Assembly: GCA_017500935.1 (NCBI GenBank)
Contig: JAFVXW010000005.1
Span: 39,095 to 103,094, forward strand
Source: Lachnospiraceae bacterium
GTDB lineage: Bacteria > Bacillota > Clostridia > Lachnospirales > Lachnospiraceae
DNA: 64,000 bases
Direction of reading: 5' to 3'
The notes under the pieces are model-generated. The model searched no databases, had not been told where the DNA came from, and saw only the letters and a program-made list of their open reading frames with translations. The first letter of the stretch is position 1, and each line of letters begins with the position of its first letter. Below are positions 52,861-62,439 of this stretch, one piece after another. The position numbers and the translations under genes were made by a program.

Positions 52861-54435
52861 ATGTATTGTAAAGTAAATACGGGAGGACTGTATGGTCTTT
52901 CCAGTTATATTGCATCTGTGGAAGTGGATGTGAGCAGGGGGCTGCCTGCATTTGAAATGGTGGGACTTCTGGGAAGTGAAATAAAAGAGGCAAGGGAACG
53001 GATTCGTGTAGCATTGAAAAACACACAGACCCAGATTCCGCCTGTTCGTATCACAGTCAATATTTCACCTGCGGATATTCATAAGGCGGGAACCTCTTAT
53101 GATCTGCCTGTGGCGCTGGGGATTTTGGCGGCATTGGAATATGTGCCGGTACAAAAGCTGGACGTTGTATGGACAGCAGGTGAACTGGGGCTTTTGGGGG
53201 AAGTAAAGCCTGTGCGCGGCATTTTGCCGATGGTGATGGAAGCGGAAGAAAAAGGGCTGCGGGAATGTATTTTACCGCTTGAAAATTTGAATGAAGCCTG
53301 TATGGGGGCAAAAATCCCGGTTATGGGCGTGCGTACGCTGGAAGAAGCGATGCTGTATCTGCTTTCGGATGAAAAAGAGCGGACCCTGATGCGGCAGAAG
53401 GCAAGGGAGCTTGCAGATAAATACGGCAGTATTTTAAAGGAAGATGATAATACGGCAGAAAACTGGGATATGTGTATGATCCGGGGAATGGCTGAAGCAA
53501 AAAGAGCGGCTTTGATCGCGGCGGCAGGACAGCATAATCTGTTTTTGACAGGCCCTCCCGGAACCGGCAAAACTTTGCTTGCAAAGTGTATTCCCTCTAT
53601 TTTGCCGCCGCTGACACAAAAAGAGCAGCGGGAAGTTTCTGCTATTTACAGCGTGGCCGGTAAGCTGCCGCAGGGGGATCTGATCAGGAGACGTCCTTTT
53701 GTGGACCCTCATCATACTGTGACAGTGCATGCATTAGCCGGCGGCGGGAATGTTCCCAAACCAGGAATGATAAGTCTTGCCCATCGCGGTGTGCTGTTTC
53801 TGGATGAAATGGCAGAATTTAAGCGTACAACACTGGATATTCTGCGGCAGCCACTGGAAAGCGGGACGATCTATCTGGCAAAGGGAGGCGGGAACTTTGT
53901 CTATCCTGCGGATTTTATGCTGGTTGGGGCGGCAAATCCATGTCCCTGCGGCTATTATCCGGATCGAAACCGCTGCAGATGTACAGAATACGAAGTACAT
54001 CGTTATTTTTCTAAAATTTCAGGTCCGCTGCTGGATCGCTTCGACCTGTTTACCTTCATGGAATCTGCGCCGCCGGGTATTTTATGGGAAGAAACAGACA
54101 CGTCAGATAAAAAAGAGTGCAGCCGTTTTTTACTGGAAAAGGTATTGGAGGCCAGACAACGGCAGAAAAAAAGATATCAGGAAGAAGGATTTTTGGTCAA
54201 CAGCAGACTGGGACCGGATCAGACGATTCGTTATTGCCGGTTGGGAATGAAGGAACAGCAATATCTGGAAAGAGCAGCGGAATGTATGCAGCTGAGCATC
54301 CGGGCATGTCACAGAGTTTTGCGCGTGGCACGCACCATTGCGGACCTTGATGGAAGTGAGCTGATCACAATACAACATTTGGGCGAAGCTTTTTGTTATC
54401 GCAGGAATGAAAATGACGACAGGGAGGTACACTGA
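52861..54435 (+). CDS. comM: YifB/ComM family Mg-chelatase-like AAA ATPase
   Basis: A 524-residue ATPase. An N-terminal LonC-like domain (LYGLSSYIASVEVDVSRGLPAFEMVGL) precedes the AAA+ core with Walker A GPPGTGKT and Walker B GVLFLDEM. A zinc-binding Cys group (CPCGYY...CRCTEYEV) and a C-terminal lid follow. ComM is a helicase that aids integration of imported DNA. The start at MYCKVNTGG fits the family; the frame extends nine codons upstream without a ribosome site. It overlaps dprA by one base. Confidence 0.93.
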   Translation: MYCKVNTGGLYGLSSYIASVEVDVSRGLPAFEMVGLLGSEIKEARERIRVALKNTQTQIPPVRITVNISPADIHKAGTSYDLPVALGILAALEYVPVQKLDVVWTAGELGLLGEVKPVRGILPMVMEAEEKGLRECILPLENLNEACMGAKIPVMGVRTLEEAMLYLLSDEKERTLMRQKARELADKYGSILKEDDNTAENWDMCMIRGMAEAKRAALIAAAGQHNLFLTGPPGTGKTLLAKCIPSILPPLTQKEQREVSAIYSVAGKLPQGDLIRRRPFVDPHHTVTVHALAGGGNVPKPGMISLAHRGVLFLDEMAEFKRTTLDILRQPLESGTIYLAKGGGNFVYPADFMLVGAANPCPCGYYPDRNRCRCTEYEVHRYFSKISGPLLDRFDLFTFMESAPPGILWEETDTSDKKECSRFLLEKVLEARQRQKKRYQEEGFLVNSRLGPDQTIRYCRLGMKEQQYLERAAECMQLSIRACHRVLRVARTIADLDGSELITIQHLGEAFCYRRNENDDREVH

Positions 54436-55601
54436 TGCAGGAAGCAGAACTGACAGAAAGCCTGTGGCTGTGTACCATTGACGGCATTGGCAGAAACAGC
54501 GTGATGAAGTTGTGGAAACAGACAGGAGATTTTAAAAAGATAGCTTCTCTTTCGGAACAAGAGCTGAAAAGCTGTATCGGTGCAAAAAAAACAGCTGCTT
54601 TTCTGGCAGCCAATACAGAGCAGGCCAGAAAAACAGCGTATCAAAGGCTTTGCAGATATTGGGAAAAAGGGATTTCTTTTTTGCCGGTATGGCATACGGA
54701 CTATCCGCAGCGGCTTTGCAGGATTGCAGATCCGCCGGCTATGCTGTTTGTAAAGGGAAAACTACCTGTACAAAAACAGCTCCAGGCTGCAGTGATCGGT
54801 GCAAGAGCCTGTTCTGCCTATGGCAGCCGTGCCGCCCGGGTGTTTGCCAGAGAACTGGCTCAAAAGGGGATTGGCATTGTCAGCGGTATGGCAAGAGGAA
54901 TTGACAGTATCGCACAGCAGGCGGCTTTGGAAGTGTCTCAAAGCAGTATTGCTGTTTTAGGATGCGGCGTGGATATCTGTTATCCGCCGGAGAACAGACA
55001 GTTGTATGATTGGCTGGAACAAGGCGGCGCATTGGTGTCGGAATATTTGCCGGGTACCAAACCGCAGTCATATATGTTTCCGCCGCGCAACCGGATCATC
55101 AGCGGACTTTCTGATCTGGTGCTTGTGGTGGAAGCGCGGGAAAAAAGCGGAACACTGATCACGGTGGATATGGCATTGGAGCAGGGAAAGGAAGTCTTTG
55201 CAGTCCCTGGAAGAGTGTTGGATGTGTGCAGCAGAGGCTGCAACAGACTGATTGCCAATGGCGCAGGAATTGCAACGGAGCCGGATGTTGTTCTGGAGGC
55301 TTTGCGGCAGATAGGCGTTCAAAACGGGCTGACGGGTATCACAGAAAACGGCATCTGTGAAAATCCGATTATGCATAGAGAAGACACGGGGGAATTAAGC
55401 AAATTAAAAGGCTGTGATTCCGGCTGCACAGCGGATTTAAGAAAAAAGATCCTGGATGCGCTTTCGTCAGAATTTTTAAGTCTGGATGAGCTTGCTGCAC
55501 ATACACAGCTGCCGGTCTTTGAGGTGATGCAAACGGTTACGCATTTATATATGGAAGGAATTCTGCAAAGACAGGGCGGACGTTATTGTAAAAAGATATA
55601 A
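54435..55601 (+). CDS. dprA: DNA-processing protein DprA
   Basis: A 388-residue DNA-uptake protein. An N-terminal HhH-like region is followed by the Rossmann-like core (AVIGARACSAYGSRAA, GIVSGMARGIDSIAQQAAL, VLGCGVDICYPPEN) and a C-terminal winged helix (about 335-388). It loads RecA on incoming single-stranded DNA. It is coupled to comM by the TGATG overlap, so this is a small competence or recombination operon, followed by topA as in many Bacillota. Confidence 0.95.
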   Translation: MQEAELTESLWLCTIDGIGRNSVMKLWKQTGDFKKIASLSEQELKSCIGAKKTAAFLAANTEQARKTAYQRLCRYWEKGISFLPVWHTDYPQRLCRIADPPAMLFVKGKLPVQKQLQAAVIGARACSAYGSRAARVFARELAQKGIGIVSGMARGIDSIAQQAALEVSQSSIAVLGCGVDICYPPENRQLYDWLEQGGALVSEYLPGTKPQSYMFPPRNRIISGLSDLVLVVEAREKSGTLITVDMALEQGKEVFAVPGRVLDVCSRGCNRLIANGAGIATEPDVVLEALRQIGVQNGLTGITENGICENPIMHREDTGELSKLKGCDSGCTADLRKKILDALSSEFLSLDELAAHTQLPVFEVMQTVTHLYMEGILQRQGGRYCKKI

Positions 55602-55610
55602 TATTTTTTC

Positions 55611-55639
55611 TTGCAATGCATTAAGATATGGTGTATAGT
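55611..55639 (+). promoter_or_regulatory. Candidate promoter of topA
   Basis: TTGCAA (55611-55616), 17-base spacer and TATAGT (55634-55639), about 60 bases before topA. Confidence 0.6.
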
Positions 55640-55701
55640 GTAGCACGATACTCCGCTAGGGCAGAGTGTCAAATCAGCAGTAAAGAATTGGGGTAACATA
55701 G

Positions 55702-57765
55702 ATGGCAAAATATCTTGTGATCGTGGAGTCTCCTGCCAAGGTAAAGACGATCAAAAAGTTTCTGGGTGCGAATTATGAGGTTGTGGCAAGCAACGGTCAT
55801 GTGCGCGATCTTCCCAAGAGTACGCTTGGATTTGATCCGGAGCATGATTATGAGCCCAAATATATTACCATCCGCGGTAAGGGGGATATCCTTGCGGCAC
55901 TTCGCAAGGAAGTAAAAAAAGCGGAGAAAATATATCTGGCAACGGACCCGGACCGCGAGGGTGAGGCGATTTCCTGGCATTTGATGGAAGCACTCAAACT
56001 TGCGGATAAAAAGGTTTACAGAATCACATTTAATGAAATTACAAAAAATGCCGTAAAAGAATCCTTAAAGAATGCGCGTGAGATCGATATGAACCTGGTG
56101 GATGCCCAGCAGGCAAGACGAATGCTTGACCGCATGGTGGGGTATCGTATTTCACCGCTTTTATGGAAAAAGGTAAAAAGAGGACTTTCAGCAGGCCGTG
56201 TGCAGTCAGTAGCACTGCGTATGATCTGTGACAGAGAGGCAGAGATAGATGCTTTTATTCCGGAAGAATACTGGACGCTGGATGCTTTATTTGCGGTTTC
56301 CGGTGAAAAGAAGCTTTTAAAGGCAAAATATTACGGGGAAGCAGATAAAAAGAGAACACTGACAAGCCAACAGGAAGTGGATGCCGTAAAAAAAGACTGC
56401 GAAAATGCACAGTTTGTGGTCAGTGATGTAAAAAAAGGTGAGCGTATCCGCAAGGCACCGCTGCCGTTTACGACTTCCACGCTGCAGCAGGAAGCCAGCA
56501 AAGTGCTTAATTTTTCCACCCAAAAGACAATGCGCCTGGCGCAGCAGCTCTATGAAGGCGTGGATATCAAAGGCACCGGCACTGTAGGTATCATCACATA
56601 TCTGCGTACGGATTCCACCCGTGTATCTGCAGAAGCAGAAAACATGGCGAAAAAGTATATTGAAGCTAACTACGGAGAAGTATATGCCGGAGAGGGCACT
56701 GCCAGAAAAAATGATGCCAAGATTCAGGATGCCCATGAAGCGATCCGCCCTACGGATTTAAATCTGACTCCTGCAGAGTTAAAGGAATCTCTGGGCAGAG
56801 ATCTGTTCAGACTCTATCAGCTGATCTGGAAACGCTTTGTGGCAAGCAGAATGACACCTGCCAGATTTGAGACAACCTCTGTCAGAATCGACGGCGGCGG
56901 ACATCGTTTTACGGTGGCGGCAAGCAAGGTGGTTTTTGACGGTTTTATGAGTGTCTACACCACGGATGAGGATGAAAAGCCGGAGAACAATACCATGGCA
57001 AAGAGTCTGGACAAAGACAGCATTCTGACCTTTGACAGTTTTGAAGGGCAGCAGCATTTTACGCAGCCGCCGGCACATTATACAGAAGCATCGCTGGTGC
57101 GTGCGCTGGAGGAACAGGGCATCGGACGTCCCAGTACCTATGCGCCTACGATCACTACGATTCTTGCGCGCCGTTATGTGGCAAAGGAGAACAGGAATCT
57201 GTACGTCACAGAACTGGGTGATGTGGTAAACCAGATGATGAAGGATGCATTCCCTACCATCGTGGATGTGAATTTTACAGCAAACATGGAAGCTTTGCTG
57301 GACGGTGTTTCGGAAGGAACCGTGGATTGGAAGACGATCATCTCCAATTTTTATCCGGATCTGGATGAGGCGGTGGAGCTTGCAGAAAAAGAGCTTTCCG
57401 AGGTCAAGATCGGAGACGAAGAGTCTGATGAAGACTGCGAACTCTGCGGCCGCCGCATGGTGATCAAATACGGTCCTCACGGCAGATTTCTGGCCTGCCC
57501 CGGATTCCCTGACTGCCGCAACACAAAGCCTTATTATGAAAAAACAGGTGTGGCATGTCCAAAATGCGGCAAAGACATTGTGGTGAAAAAGACACAGAAG
57601 GGCAGACGCTATTTTGGATGTATCGACAATCCGGACTGTGATTTTATGGTATGGCAGAAGCCGTCGGATGAAAAATGTCCTTCCTGCGGTTGTGTGATGC
57701 TGGAAAAAGGAAATAAGCTTGTCTGTTCCCAGGAAGGATGCGGACAGGTAATAGAAAAAAAGTAA
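55702..57765 (+). CDS. topA: DNA topoisomerase I
   Basis: A 687-residue type IA topoisomerase. It has an N-terminal TOPRIM domain (LVIVESPAKVKTIKKFL; ATDPDREGEAISWHL), the active-site Tyr in TYLRTDSTRVS, and three C-terminal zinc ribbons (CELCG...CPGFPDC, CPKCG...CIDNPDC, CPSCG...CSQEGC). It relaxes negative supercoils. Complete and of normal length. Confidence 0.98.
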   Translation: MAKYLVIVESPAKVKTIKKFLGANYEVVASNGHVRDLPKSTLGFDPEHDYEPKYITIRGKGDILAALRKEVKKAEKIYLATDPDREGEAISWHLMEALKLADKKVYRITFNEITKNAVKESLKNAREIDMNLVDAQQARRMLDRMVGYRISPLLWKKVKRGLSAGRVQSVALRMICDREAEIDAFIPEEYWTLDALFAVSGEKKLLKAKYYGEADKKRTLTSQQEVDAVKKDCENAQFVVSDVKKGERIRKAPLPFTTSTLQQEASKVLNFSTQKTMRLAQQLYEGVDIKGTGTVGIITYLRTDSTRVSAEAENMAKKYIEANYGEVYAGEGTARKNDAKIQDAHEAIRPTDLNLTPAELKESLGRDLFRLYQLIWKRFVASRMTPARFETTSVRIDGGGHRFTVAASKVVFDGFMSVYTTDEDEKPENNTMAKSLDKDSILTFDSFEGQQHFTQPPAHYTEASLVRALEEQGIGRPSTYAPTITTILARRYVAKENRNLYVTELGDVVNQMMKDAFPTIVDVNFTANMEALLDGVSEGTVDWKTIISNFYPDLDEAVELAEKELSEVKIGDEESDEDCELCGRRMVIKYGPHGRFLACPGFPDCRNTKPYYEKTGVACPKCGKDIVVKKTQKGRRYFGCIDNPDCDFMVWQKPSDEKCPSCGCVMLEKGNKLVCSQEGCGQVIEKK

Positions 57766-57944
57766 CATTTATACAAAAAAACAAAAATACTGAGGAAAAA
57801 GTGGGCGTAATGCGTTGCGGCGGCAATTTGCTTATGTTAATATGAATGTGCTGGCATTGGTTTGGTCCGATGGCAGTCAGGTACAGTTAAGATGAGTGTT
57901 TTGAGCGCGTTTGCAATAAACTGCGCCCGGGAGGATCAGGACGC

Positions 57945-58724
57945 ATGAGCGGTGTGCAGTTATTGGATAAGACAAGAAAAATAGGAAAGCTGTTGCATAA
58001 TAACAATTCAAGCAAAGTGGTATTTACAGATATCTGCAATGTTATGCAGGAGACACTTTCTTCCAATGTGCTTGTGATCAGCCGCAAGGGTAAGATTCTT
58101 GGTATTTCCGATATGAATAAGAATCAGGTGGAAGACCTGATCCGCAGTGAAGTGGGAAAATTTATAGATCCGTTGTTAAATGAGCGCATGCTGGCGGTAT
58201 TATCCACCAAAGAGAATGTGAATCTGGCAACACTTGGTTTTGAACAGGATGAGATGGATGAGGTTTCTGCTATCGTCAGTCCTATCGAAATCGCCGGAGA
58301 CCGTCTGGGAACGCTGTTTTTATATCGTCACGGCAAGTCTTACAGTATTGACGACATTATTCTGTGTGAATACGGTACAACAGTGGTTGGTCTGGAGATG
58401 CTGCGTGCGGTGACGGAAGAGAATGCGGAGGAGGACCGAAAGCTTGCGGTGGTGAATTCTGCCATGAGTACACTGTCTTATTCCGAAATGGAAGCAATCA
58501 TGCATGTATTCCGGGAACTGAACGGAACAGAAGGCATTCTGGTGGCAAGTAAGATCGCGGATTCAGCAGGCATCACCCGTTCTGTTATCGTCAATGCGCT
58601 GCGCAAGTTTGAAAGTGCCGGTATCATTGAATCCAGATCTTCCGGTATGAAAGGTACTTACATTAAGGTACTCAATGAATTTGTTTTCCCTGAAATAAAA
58701 AAGCTTGAAAAACCCCTTGCATAA
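57945..58724 (+). CDS. codY: Global regulator CodY
   Basis: A 259-residue GTP- and branched-chain-amino-acid-sensing repressor. An N-terminal GAF domain (MSGVQLLDKTRKIGKLLHN; SSNVLVISRKGKILGI) and a C-terminal winged HTH (SKIADSAGITRSVIVNALRKFESAGIIESRS) are clear. It is preceded by topA as in related genomes. Its stop codon lies in the terminator hairpin. Confidence 0.97.
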   Translation: MSGVQLLDKTRKIGKLLHNNNSSKVVFTDICNVMQETLSSNVLVISRKGKILGISDMNKNQVEDLIRSEVGKFIDPLLNERMLAVLSTKENVNLATLGFEQDEMDEVSAIVSPIEIAGDRLGTLFLYRHGKSYSIDDIILCEYGTTVVGLEMLRAVTEENAEEDRKLAVVNSAMSTLSYSEMEAIMHVFRELNGTEGILVASKIADSAGITRSVIVNALRKFESAGIIESRSSGMKGTYIKVLNEFVFPEIKKLEKPLA

Positions 58725-58738
58725 GGGGTTTTTTTGTG
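58708..58738 (+). terminator. Terminator of codY
   Basis: AAAACCCCTT / AAGGGGTTTT with a short loop and seven T. The stop codon of codY lies inside the stem. Confidence 0.88.
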
Positions 58739-58745
58739 TTATAAT
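58717..58745 (+). promoter_or_regulatory. Candidate promoter of rpsB-tsf
   Basis: A consensus TATAAT (58740-58745) follows the codY T-run. A weak -35 TTGCAT (58717-58722, three of six positions) lies 17 bases upstream, inside the terminator stem. Confidence 0.55.
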
Positions 58746-58764
58746 TTTGCTGTTATTGAGAAAA

Positions 58765-58852
58765 ATCACGCATACGGATTTATCGCCGGTGTCCCTTTAA
58801 CGCGGGGATGGCTGATAGACGTGATGTATGCGGACGCACAAACCAAACGGAG
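58765..58852 (+). other. Structured 5' leader of rpsB
   Basis: The roughly 110-base leader can fold. CGCATAC (58769-58775) pairs with GTATGCG (58826-58832), and an inner GTCCC/GGGGAT pairing is possible. It may be an autoregulatory S2-binding site, but no known family was recognised. Confidence 0.35.
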
Positions 58853-58861
58853 GTAAAGAAC

Positions 58862-59614
58862 ATGAGCGTTATTTCTATGAAACAGTTACTTGAAGCAGGT
58901 GTTCATTTCGGACATCAGACCAGAAGATGGAACCCCAAAATGGCTCCCTACATCTTCACCGAAAGAAACGGTATCCACATCATCGACCTTCAGAAGTCTG
59001 TAGGCAAAGTTGATGAAGCTTACAAAGCAGTATTCGAAATCGCTGCACAGGGCGGTATCGTTCTGTTCGTAGGTACCAAGAAGCAGGCTCAGGACGCTGT
59101 TAAGACCGAAGCTGAACGCTGCGGTATGTACTTTGTAAACGAAAGATGGCTGGGCGGTATGCTGACCAACTTCACTACTATCAGAAGCCGTATTGCAAGA
59201 CTGAAAGCAATCGAAACCATGGCTGTAGACGGCACCTTCGATGTTCTTCCTAAGAAGGAAGTTATCCAGATCAAGAAGGAATGGGAAAAGCTTGAAAAGA
59301 ACCTTGGCGGTATCAAGGATATGCCCAGAATTCCCGATGCTATCTTCGTAGTAGACCCTAAGAAGGAAAGAATCTGCGTACAGGAAGCACATGCACTTGG
59401 TATCACTCTGATCGGTATCGGCGACACCAACTGCGATCCTGAAGAACTTGACTACATCATCCCTGGTAACGACGACGCTATCAGAGCCGTTAAGCTGATC
59501 GTTTCCAAGATGGCTGACGCAGTTATCGAAGCAAATCAGGGCGAAGAAATCTACACTGCAGAAGCTGTAGAAGTAGCTGAAGCAGCAGATATCGAAGAAG
59601 TAGCAGCTGAATAA
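58862..59614 (+). CDS. rpsB: 30S ribosomal protein S2
   Basis: A 250-residue protein beginning [27 protein letters not shown], the S2 signature, with [10 protein letters not shown]-like and [13 protein letters not shown] regions near the end and an acidic C-terminus. The ATG follows GGAGG; a longer upstream frame lies in the leader. Codon use is strongly biased, as expected for a highly expressed gene. Confidence 0.98.
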   Translation: MSVISMKQLLEAGVHFGHQTRRWNPKMAPYIFTERNGIHIIDLQKSVGKVDEAYKAVFEIAAQGGIVLFVGTKKQAQDAVKTEAERCGMYFVNERWLGGMLTNFTTIRSRIARLKAIETMAVDGTFDVLPKKEVIQIKKEWEKLEKNLGGIKDMPRIPDAIFVVDPKKERICVQEAHALGITLIGIGDTNCDPEELDYIIPGNDDAIRAVKLIVSKMADAVIEANQGEEIYTAEAVEVAEAADIEEVAAE

Positions 59615-59652
59615 TAAATAATTTCCCTGTTTTATACTGGAGGTAAATAAAA

Positions 59653-60591
59653 ATGGCTAACATTACAGCAGCAATGGTAAAAGAATTAAGAGAAATGAGC
59701 GGCGCCGGCATGATGGACTGCAAGAAGGCTCTTGCACAGACCGATGGCGATATGGACGCAGCTGTAGAATACCTGAGAAAGAACGGTCAGGCAAAGGCTG
59801 AAAAGAAAGCAGCAAGAATTGCAGCAGAAGGTATCTGCCGTATCGCAGTTGAAGGCGACACCAAAGCAGCAGTTGTTGAAGTTAACTCTGAAACTGACTT
59901 CGTTGCTAAGAACGAAATGTTCCAGGCATTCGTAGAAGCAGTTGCTAAGCAGGCAGTTAAGTCTGAAGCAGCTGACATGGATGCATTCATGGAAGAAGCT
60001 TGGATCGAAGACAACACCAAGACCGTTAAAGACGCTCTGGTTGAAAAGGTTGCTACCATCGGTGAAAACCTTAAGATCAGAAGATATGAAAAAGTTGTAG
60101 CTGAAAACGGCTGTGTAGTATCCTACACCCACGGCGGCGGCAGAATCGGCGTTGTGATCGAAGCTGCTACTGACGTTGTAAACGACAGCATCAAAGAAGC
60201 TCTGACCAACCTTGCTATGCAGGTTGCAGCTTTAAATCCCAAGTACGTTGCTACTTCCGACGTATCTGAAGAATACAAAGAGCATGAAAAAGAAATCATC
60301 GCAGCTCAGATCGCTAACGATCCTAAGATGGCTGGCAAGCCTGAAAAGGTTATCGCTGGTGCAGTTATGGGCCGTCTGAGCAAACAGCTCAAAGAAGTAT
60401 GTCTGCTTGAGCAGGTATACGTTAAGGCTGAAGATGGCAAGCAGACCGTTGCTCAGTATGTTGCTCAGGTAGCAAAAGAGAACGGTGCTAACCTCACTGT
60501 TAAGAAGTTCGTTCGTTTCGAAACCGGCGAAGGTCTGGAAAAGAAAGTAGATGACTTCGCAGCAGAAGTAGCAGCACAGATGAACATGTAA
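59653..60591 (+). CDS. tsf: Elongation factor Ts
   Basis: A 312-residue nucleotide-exchange factor of EF-Tu. It has the N-terminal UBA-like domain (VKELREMSGAGMMDCKKALAQTDGDMDAAVEYLRKNG), the core NSETDFVAKNE motif and a C-terminal domain. It is in an operon with rpsB and ends at a strong terminator. Confidence 0.98.
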   Translation: MANITAAMVKELREMSGAGMMDCKKALAQTDGDMDAAVEYLRKNGQAKAEKKAARIAAEGICRIAVEGDTKAAVVEVNSETDFVAKNEMFQAFVEAVAKQAVKSEAADMDAFMEEAWIEDNTKTVKDALVEKVATIGENLKIRRYEKVVAENGCVVSYTHGGGRIGVVIEAATDVVNDSIKEALTNLAMQVAALNPKYVATSDVSEEYKEHEKEIIAAQIANDPKMAGKPEKVIAGAVMGRLSKQLKEVCLLEQVYVKAEDGKQTVAQYVAQVAKENGANLTVKKFVRFETGEGLEKKVDDFAAEVAAQMNM

Positions 60592-60615
60592 TTCAACATT
60601 GTTTGAATGCCTTAA

Positions 60616-60650
60616 AAGGCCGGAAAATCAAGGTTTTCCGGCCATTTTCA
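60616..60650 (+). terminator. Terminator of rpsB-tsf
   Basis: AAGGCCGGAAAA / TTTTCCGGCC stem with a short loop and T-rich end. The remaining 190 bases to the next gene are AT-rich without clear features. Confidence 0.82.
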
Positions 60651-60838
60651 CGTATTTTGACAAGCTCGTAAAATACCATAAAATAGTGCCATTTTTCGGC
60701 TGAAAATTGGTAAAAAGTTGGGATGAAAGTTGGTAAATTTTTGTACCAAAGTTGCCCCCGAAGAGTTTGCGTCTTTCTTATAAAATGATGAAGTAAAATT
60801 GATAGTTGCCCTAAATAATATTTTAAAGGAGGAACATT

Positions 60839-61042
60839 ATGAAAGTGATTGAGTTATCTGCACAAGTAAAGGAAAATGGAATCATATATTTACCGTTAAA
60901 AGATTTGGAGGAAATGGGTATCAAAATTGGAGATGAGGTAACCATATCGTATATTTCTAGCCCAGAATGTCGTATTAATGAAATAAAAGAATTTGGAATA
61001 GAGAAGAAGTGTCCAAGGAAATTTGAGGAGGCCAACATTTGA
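60839..61042 (+). CDS. AbrB/SpoVT-type DNA-binding domain protein
   Basis: A 67-residue protein with a swapped-hairpin AbrB-like core: KENGIIYLPLKDLEEMGIKIGDEVTISYI. MazE-like antitoxins and small regulators share it. No toxin gene adjoins. Strong AAGGAGG site. The gene is AT-rich relative to the core genes upstream, a sign of transfer. It begins an accessory segment. Confidence 0.72.
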   Translation: MKVIELSAQVKENGIIYLPLKDLEEMGIKIGDEVTISYISSPECRINEIKEFGIEKKCPRKFEEANI

Positions 61043-61080
61043 TTTCAGAAGTTGAAATGAAATGTTGGCTTATTCTTTTA
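61031..61080 (+). terminator. Terminator after the AbrB-like gene
   Basis: GCCAACATT / AATGTTGGC arms enclose an inner ATTTCA / TTGAAAT pairing and are followed by TTATTCTTTTA. The stop codon is within the stem. Confidence 0.75.
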
Positions 61081-61198
61081 TGTCCATTATAGTACCAAAT
61101 TGGCATATTTGATTTTGAATGTCACTCTAGGCTAATAATTAGGAATTATATAAATATACTACTTGAATTGTATGTAAATAGGGAAAGGATTTGAAAGC

Positions 61199-62263
61199 AT
61201 GGAAAAAAAGATTCAAATGATATTTGATGAACTGAAACTTTTGATTATGGAAGTTGAAGATTGTAAACAGTTACAAAGAAATATTGTTTATCAGATAGCG
61301 ATTGACAGACTTTATCAAAATGTAATTATAGATTCTTTGCTTTCAATGAAAACTTTTGAAGAGAAATTAATTCAGGAGATTAAAAGAAATATTACTTGGA
61401 CTTATGATGAGATGGAATATTATTTTTATCAAATACCAAAGAAACAGTATGTCTTTTATGAGTCATTGATGGGATTTCAAATTGATCAAAAAAGAAGAAT
61501 AGGAGAATATGAGTTTATTCCATGTTTTGACATTGCAGTATCTATGCTAAGAAACCGGGATAGGAATACAGGTTTTGTACGGGTAGAATGTTGTGCTAAG
61601 GATTTTAGAAAAGCGCAGGAACTGGCTGAACATAAGTTGCACGTACTTTTTTATACACTGATATTTTTGCAGGGGTATATTACTTATAACTCATTTGGAG
61701 ATAGGTTTGAGTTTCATGATAGAACTTCTATCTATGGTTATACTTACGAGCAAGATGAAGGGAGAGAAATACCCTTTCAACGTCAGGATGAAAAAATGAT
61801 CAAGCTGAATGATTTGTTTCTACAAGTACACCATAGCGAAGCGATTATTAAGTTGATCAGTAAAGATTTACTGACAGAAATGGAACGGAAGTTATTGATG
61901 GGCATTGTTTGGGGAGGAATGGTATTTACACAGTGTCAGTTGGAGTTTGCATTAATGCAAGGGATAACTGCGATAGAAAATATACTTGATCAGAAAAAAA
62001 CGGAATTGATAGACGCTATGTTTTTTTTGGTTGGTGACAATCTATTGTCAAGACAGGCCATAAAACGAAATATGTTAAAAATATTAGAGATAAAAGAGGA
62101 TTTACTAGATGGAGTAAAAATTAAAAATATAGGTACAGAACTTTTTATGGTCATGAAATATCTGCAGGTTTTGGTTTGTTTATTTTGTGAAAATGAGAAT
62201 CTTAAAAAAATCCAAACAAAAAAAGAATTAGAAAGATATATTTCTGTACTAAAATACTCATAA
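61199..62263 (+). CDS. Unknown 354-residue protein, AT-rich
   Basis: I do not recognise this protein with confidence. It is helical, with no signal peptide or convincing TM segment. The C-terminal half (VWGGMVFTQCQLEFALMQGITAIENILDQKK ... ) has the look of ApeA/HEPN-like domains in which an ALExL-type helix follows an aromatic helix, but no RxxxxH motif is evident. Codon use is much more AT-rich than the flanking core genes (AAA, ATA, TTA, AGA common), indicating horizontal gain. The ribosome site (AAAGGA) is weakly placed. It sits alone between two terminator-bounded units and next to an IS element. Confidence 0.65.
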   Translation: MEKKIQMIFDELKLLIMEVEDCKQLQRNIVYQIAIDRLYQNVIIDSLLSMKTFEEKLIQEIKRNITWTYDEMEYYFYQIPKKQYVFYESLMGFQIDQKRRIGEYEFIPCFDIAVSMLRNRDRNTGFVRVECCAKDFRKAQELAEHKLHVLFYTLIFLQGYITYNSFGDRFEFHDRTSIYGYTYEQDEGREIPFQRQDEKMIKLNDLFLQVHHSEAIIKLISKDLLTEMERKLLMGIVWGGMVFTQCQLEFALMQGITAIENILDQKKTELIDAMFFLVGDNLLSRQAIKRNMLKILEIKEDLLDGVKIKNIGTELFMVMKYLQVLVCLFCENENLKKIQTKKELERYISVLKYS

Positions 62264-62358
62264 TAATATTACCAATAATTCTCAAGATAGGAACTATTGC
62301 GGATGGAAGAATGCTGAGTTCTTGACCCTTCCCCCGTCGCTTGGACACGCCAAACGAA

Positions 62359-62366
62359 AGGCATCC
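62359..62366 (+). repeat. Target-site duplication, left copy
   Basis: AGGCATCC directly abuts the left end of the IS element and is repeated exactly at the right end (63847-63854). Eight bases is the size made by IS256-family elements. Confidence 0.9.
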
Positions 62367-62439
62367 GAGAGTGTCCTAAAGTTTGTGTAAACCTTCAAAC
62401 TGATGTAAGATAGAATTACTCAGTTTGGAGGTTTTTATT

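Noticed and set aside
55640-55701. Possible tRNA-like or other RNA before topA
   Set aside because: Only a weak short hairpin; no cloverleaf or conserved T-loop.
56779-57768. 329-codon minus-strand frame opposite topA
   Set aside because: A shadow of the topA reading frame; no domain or ribosome site.
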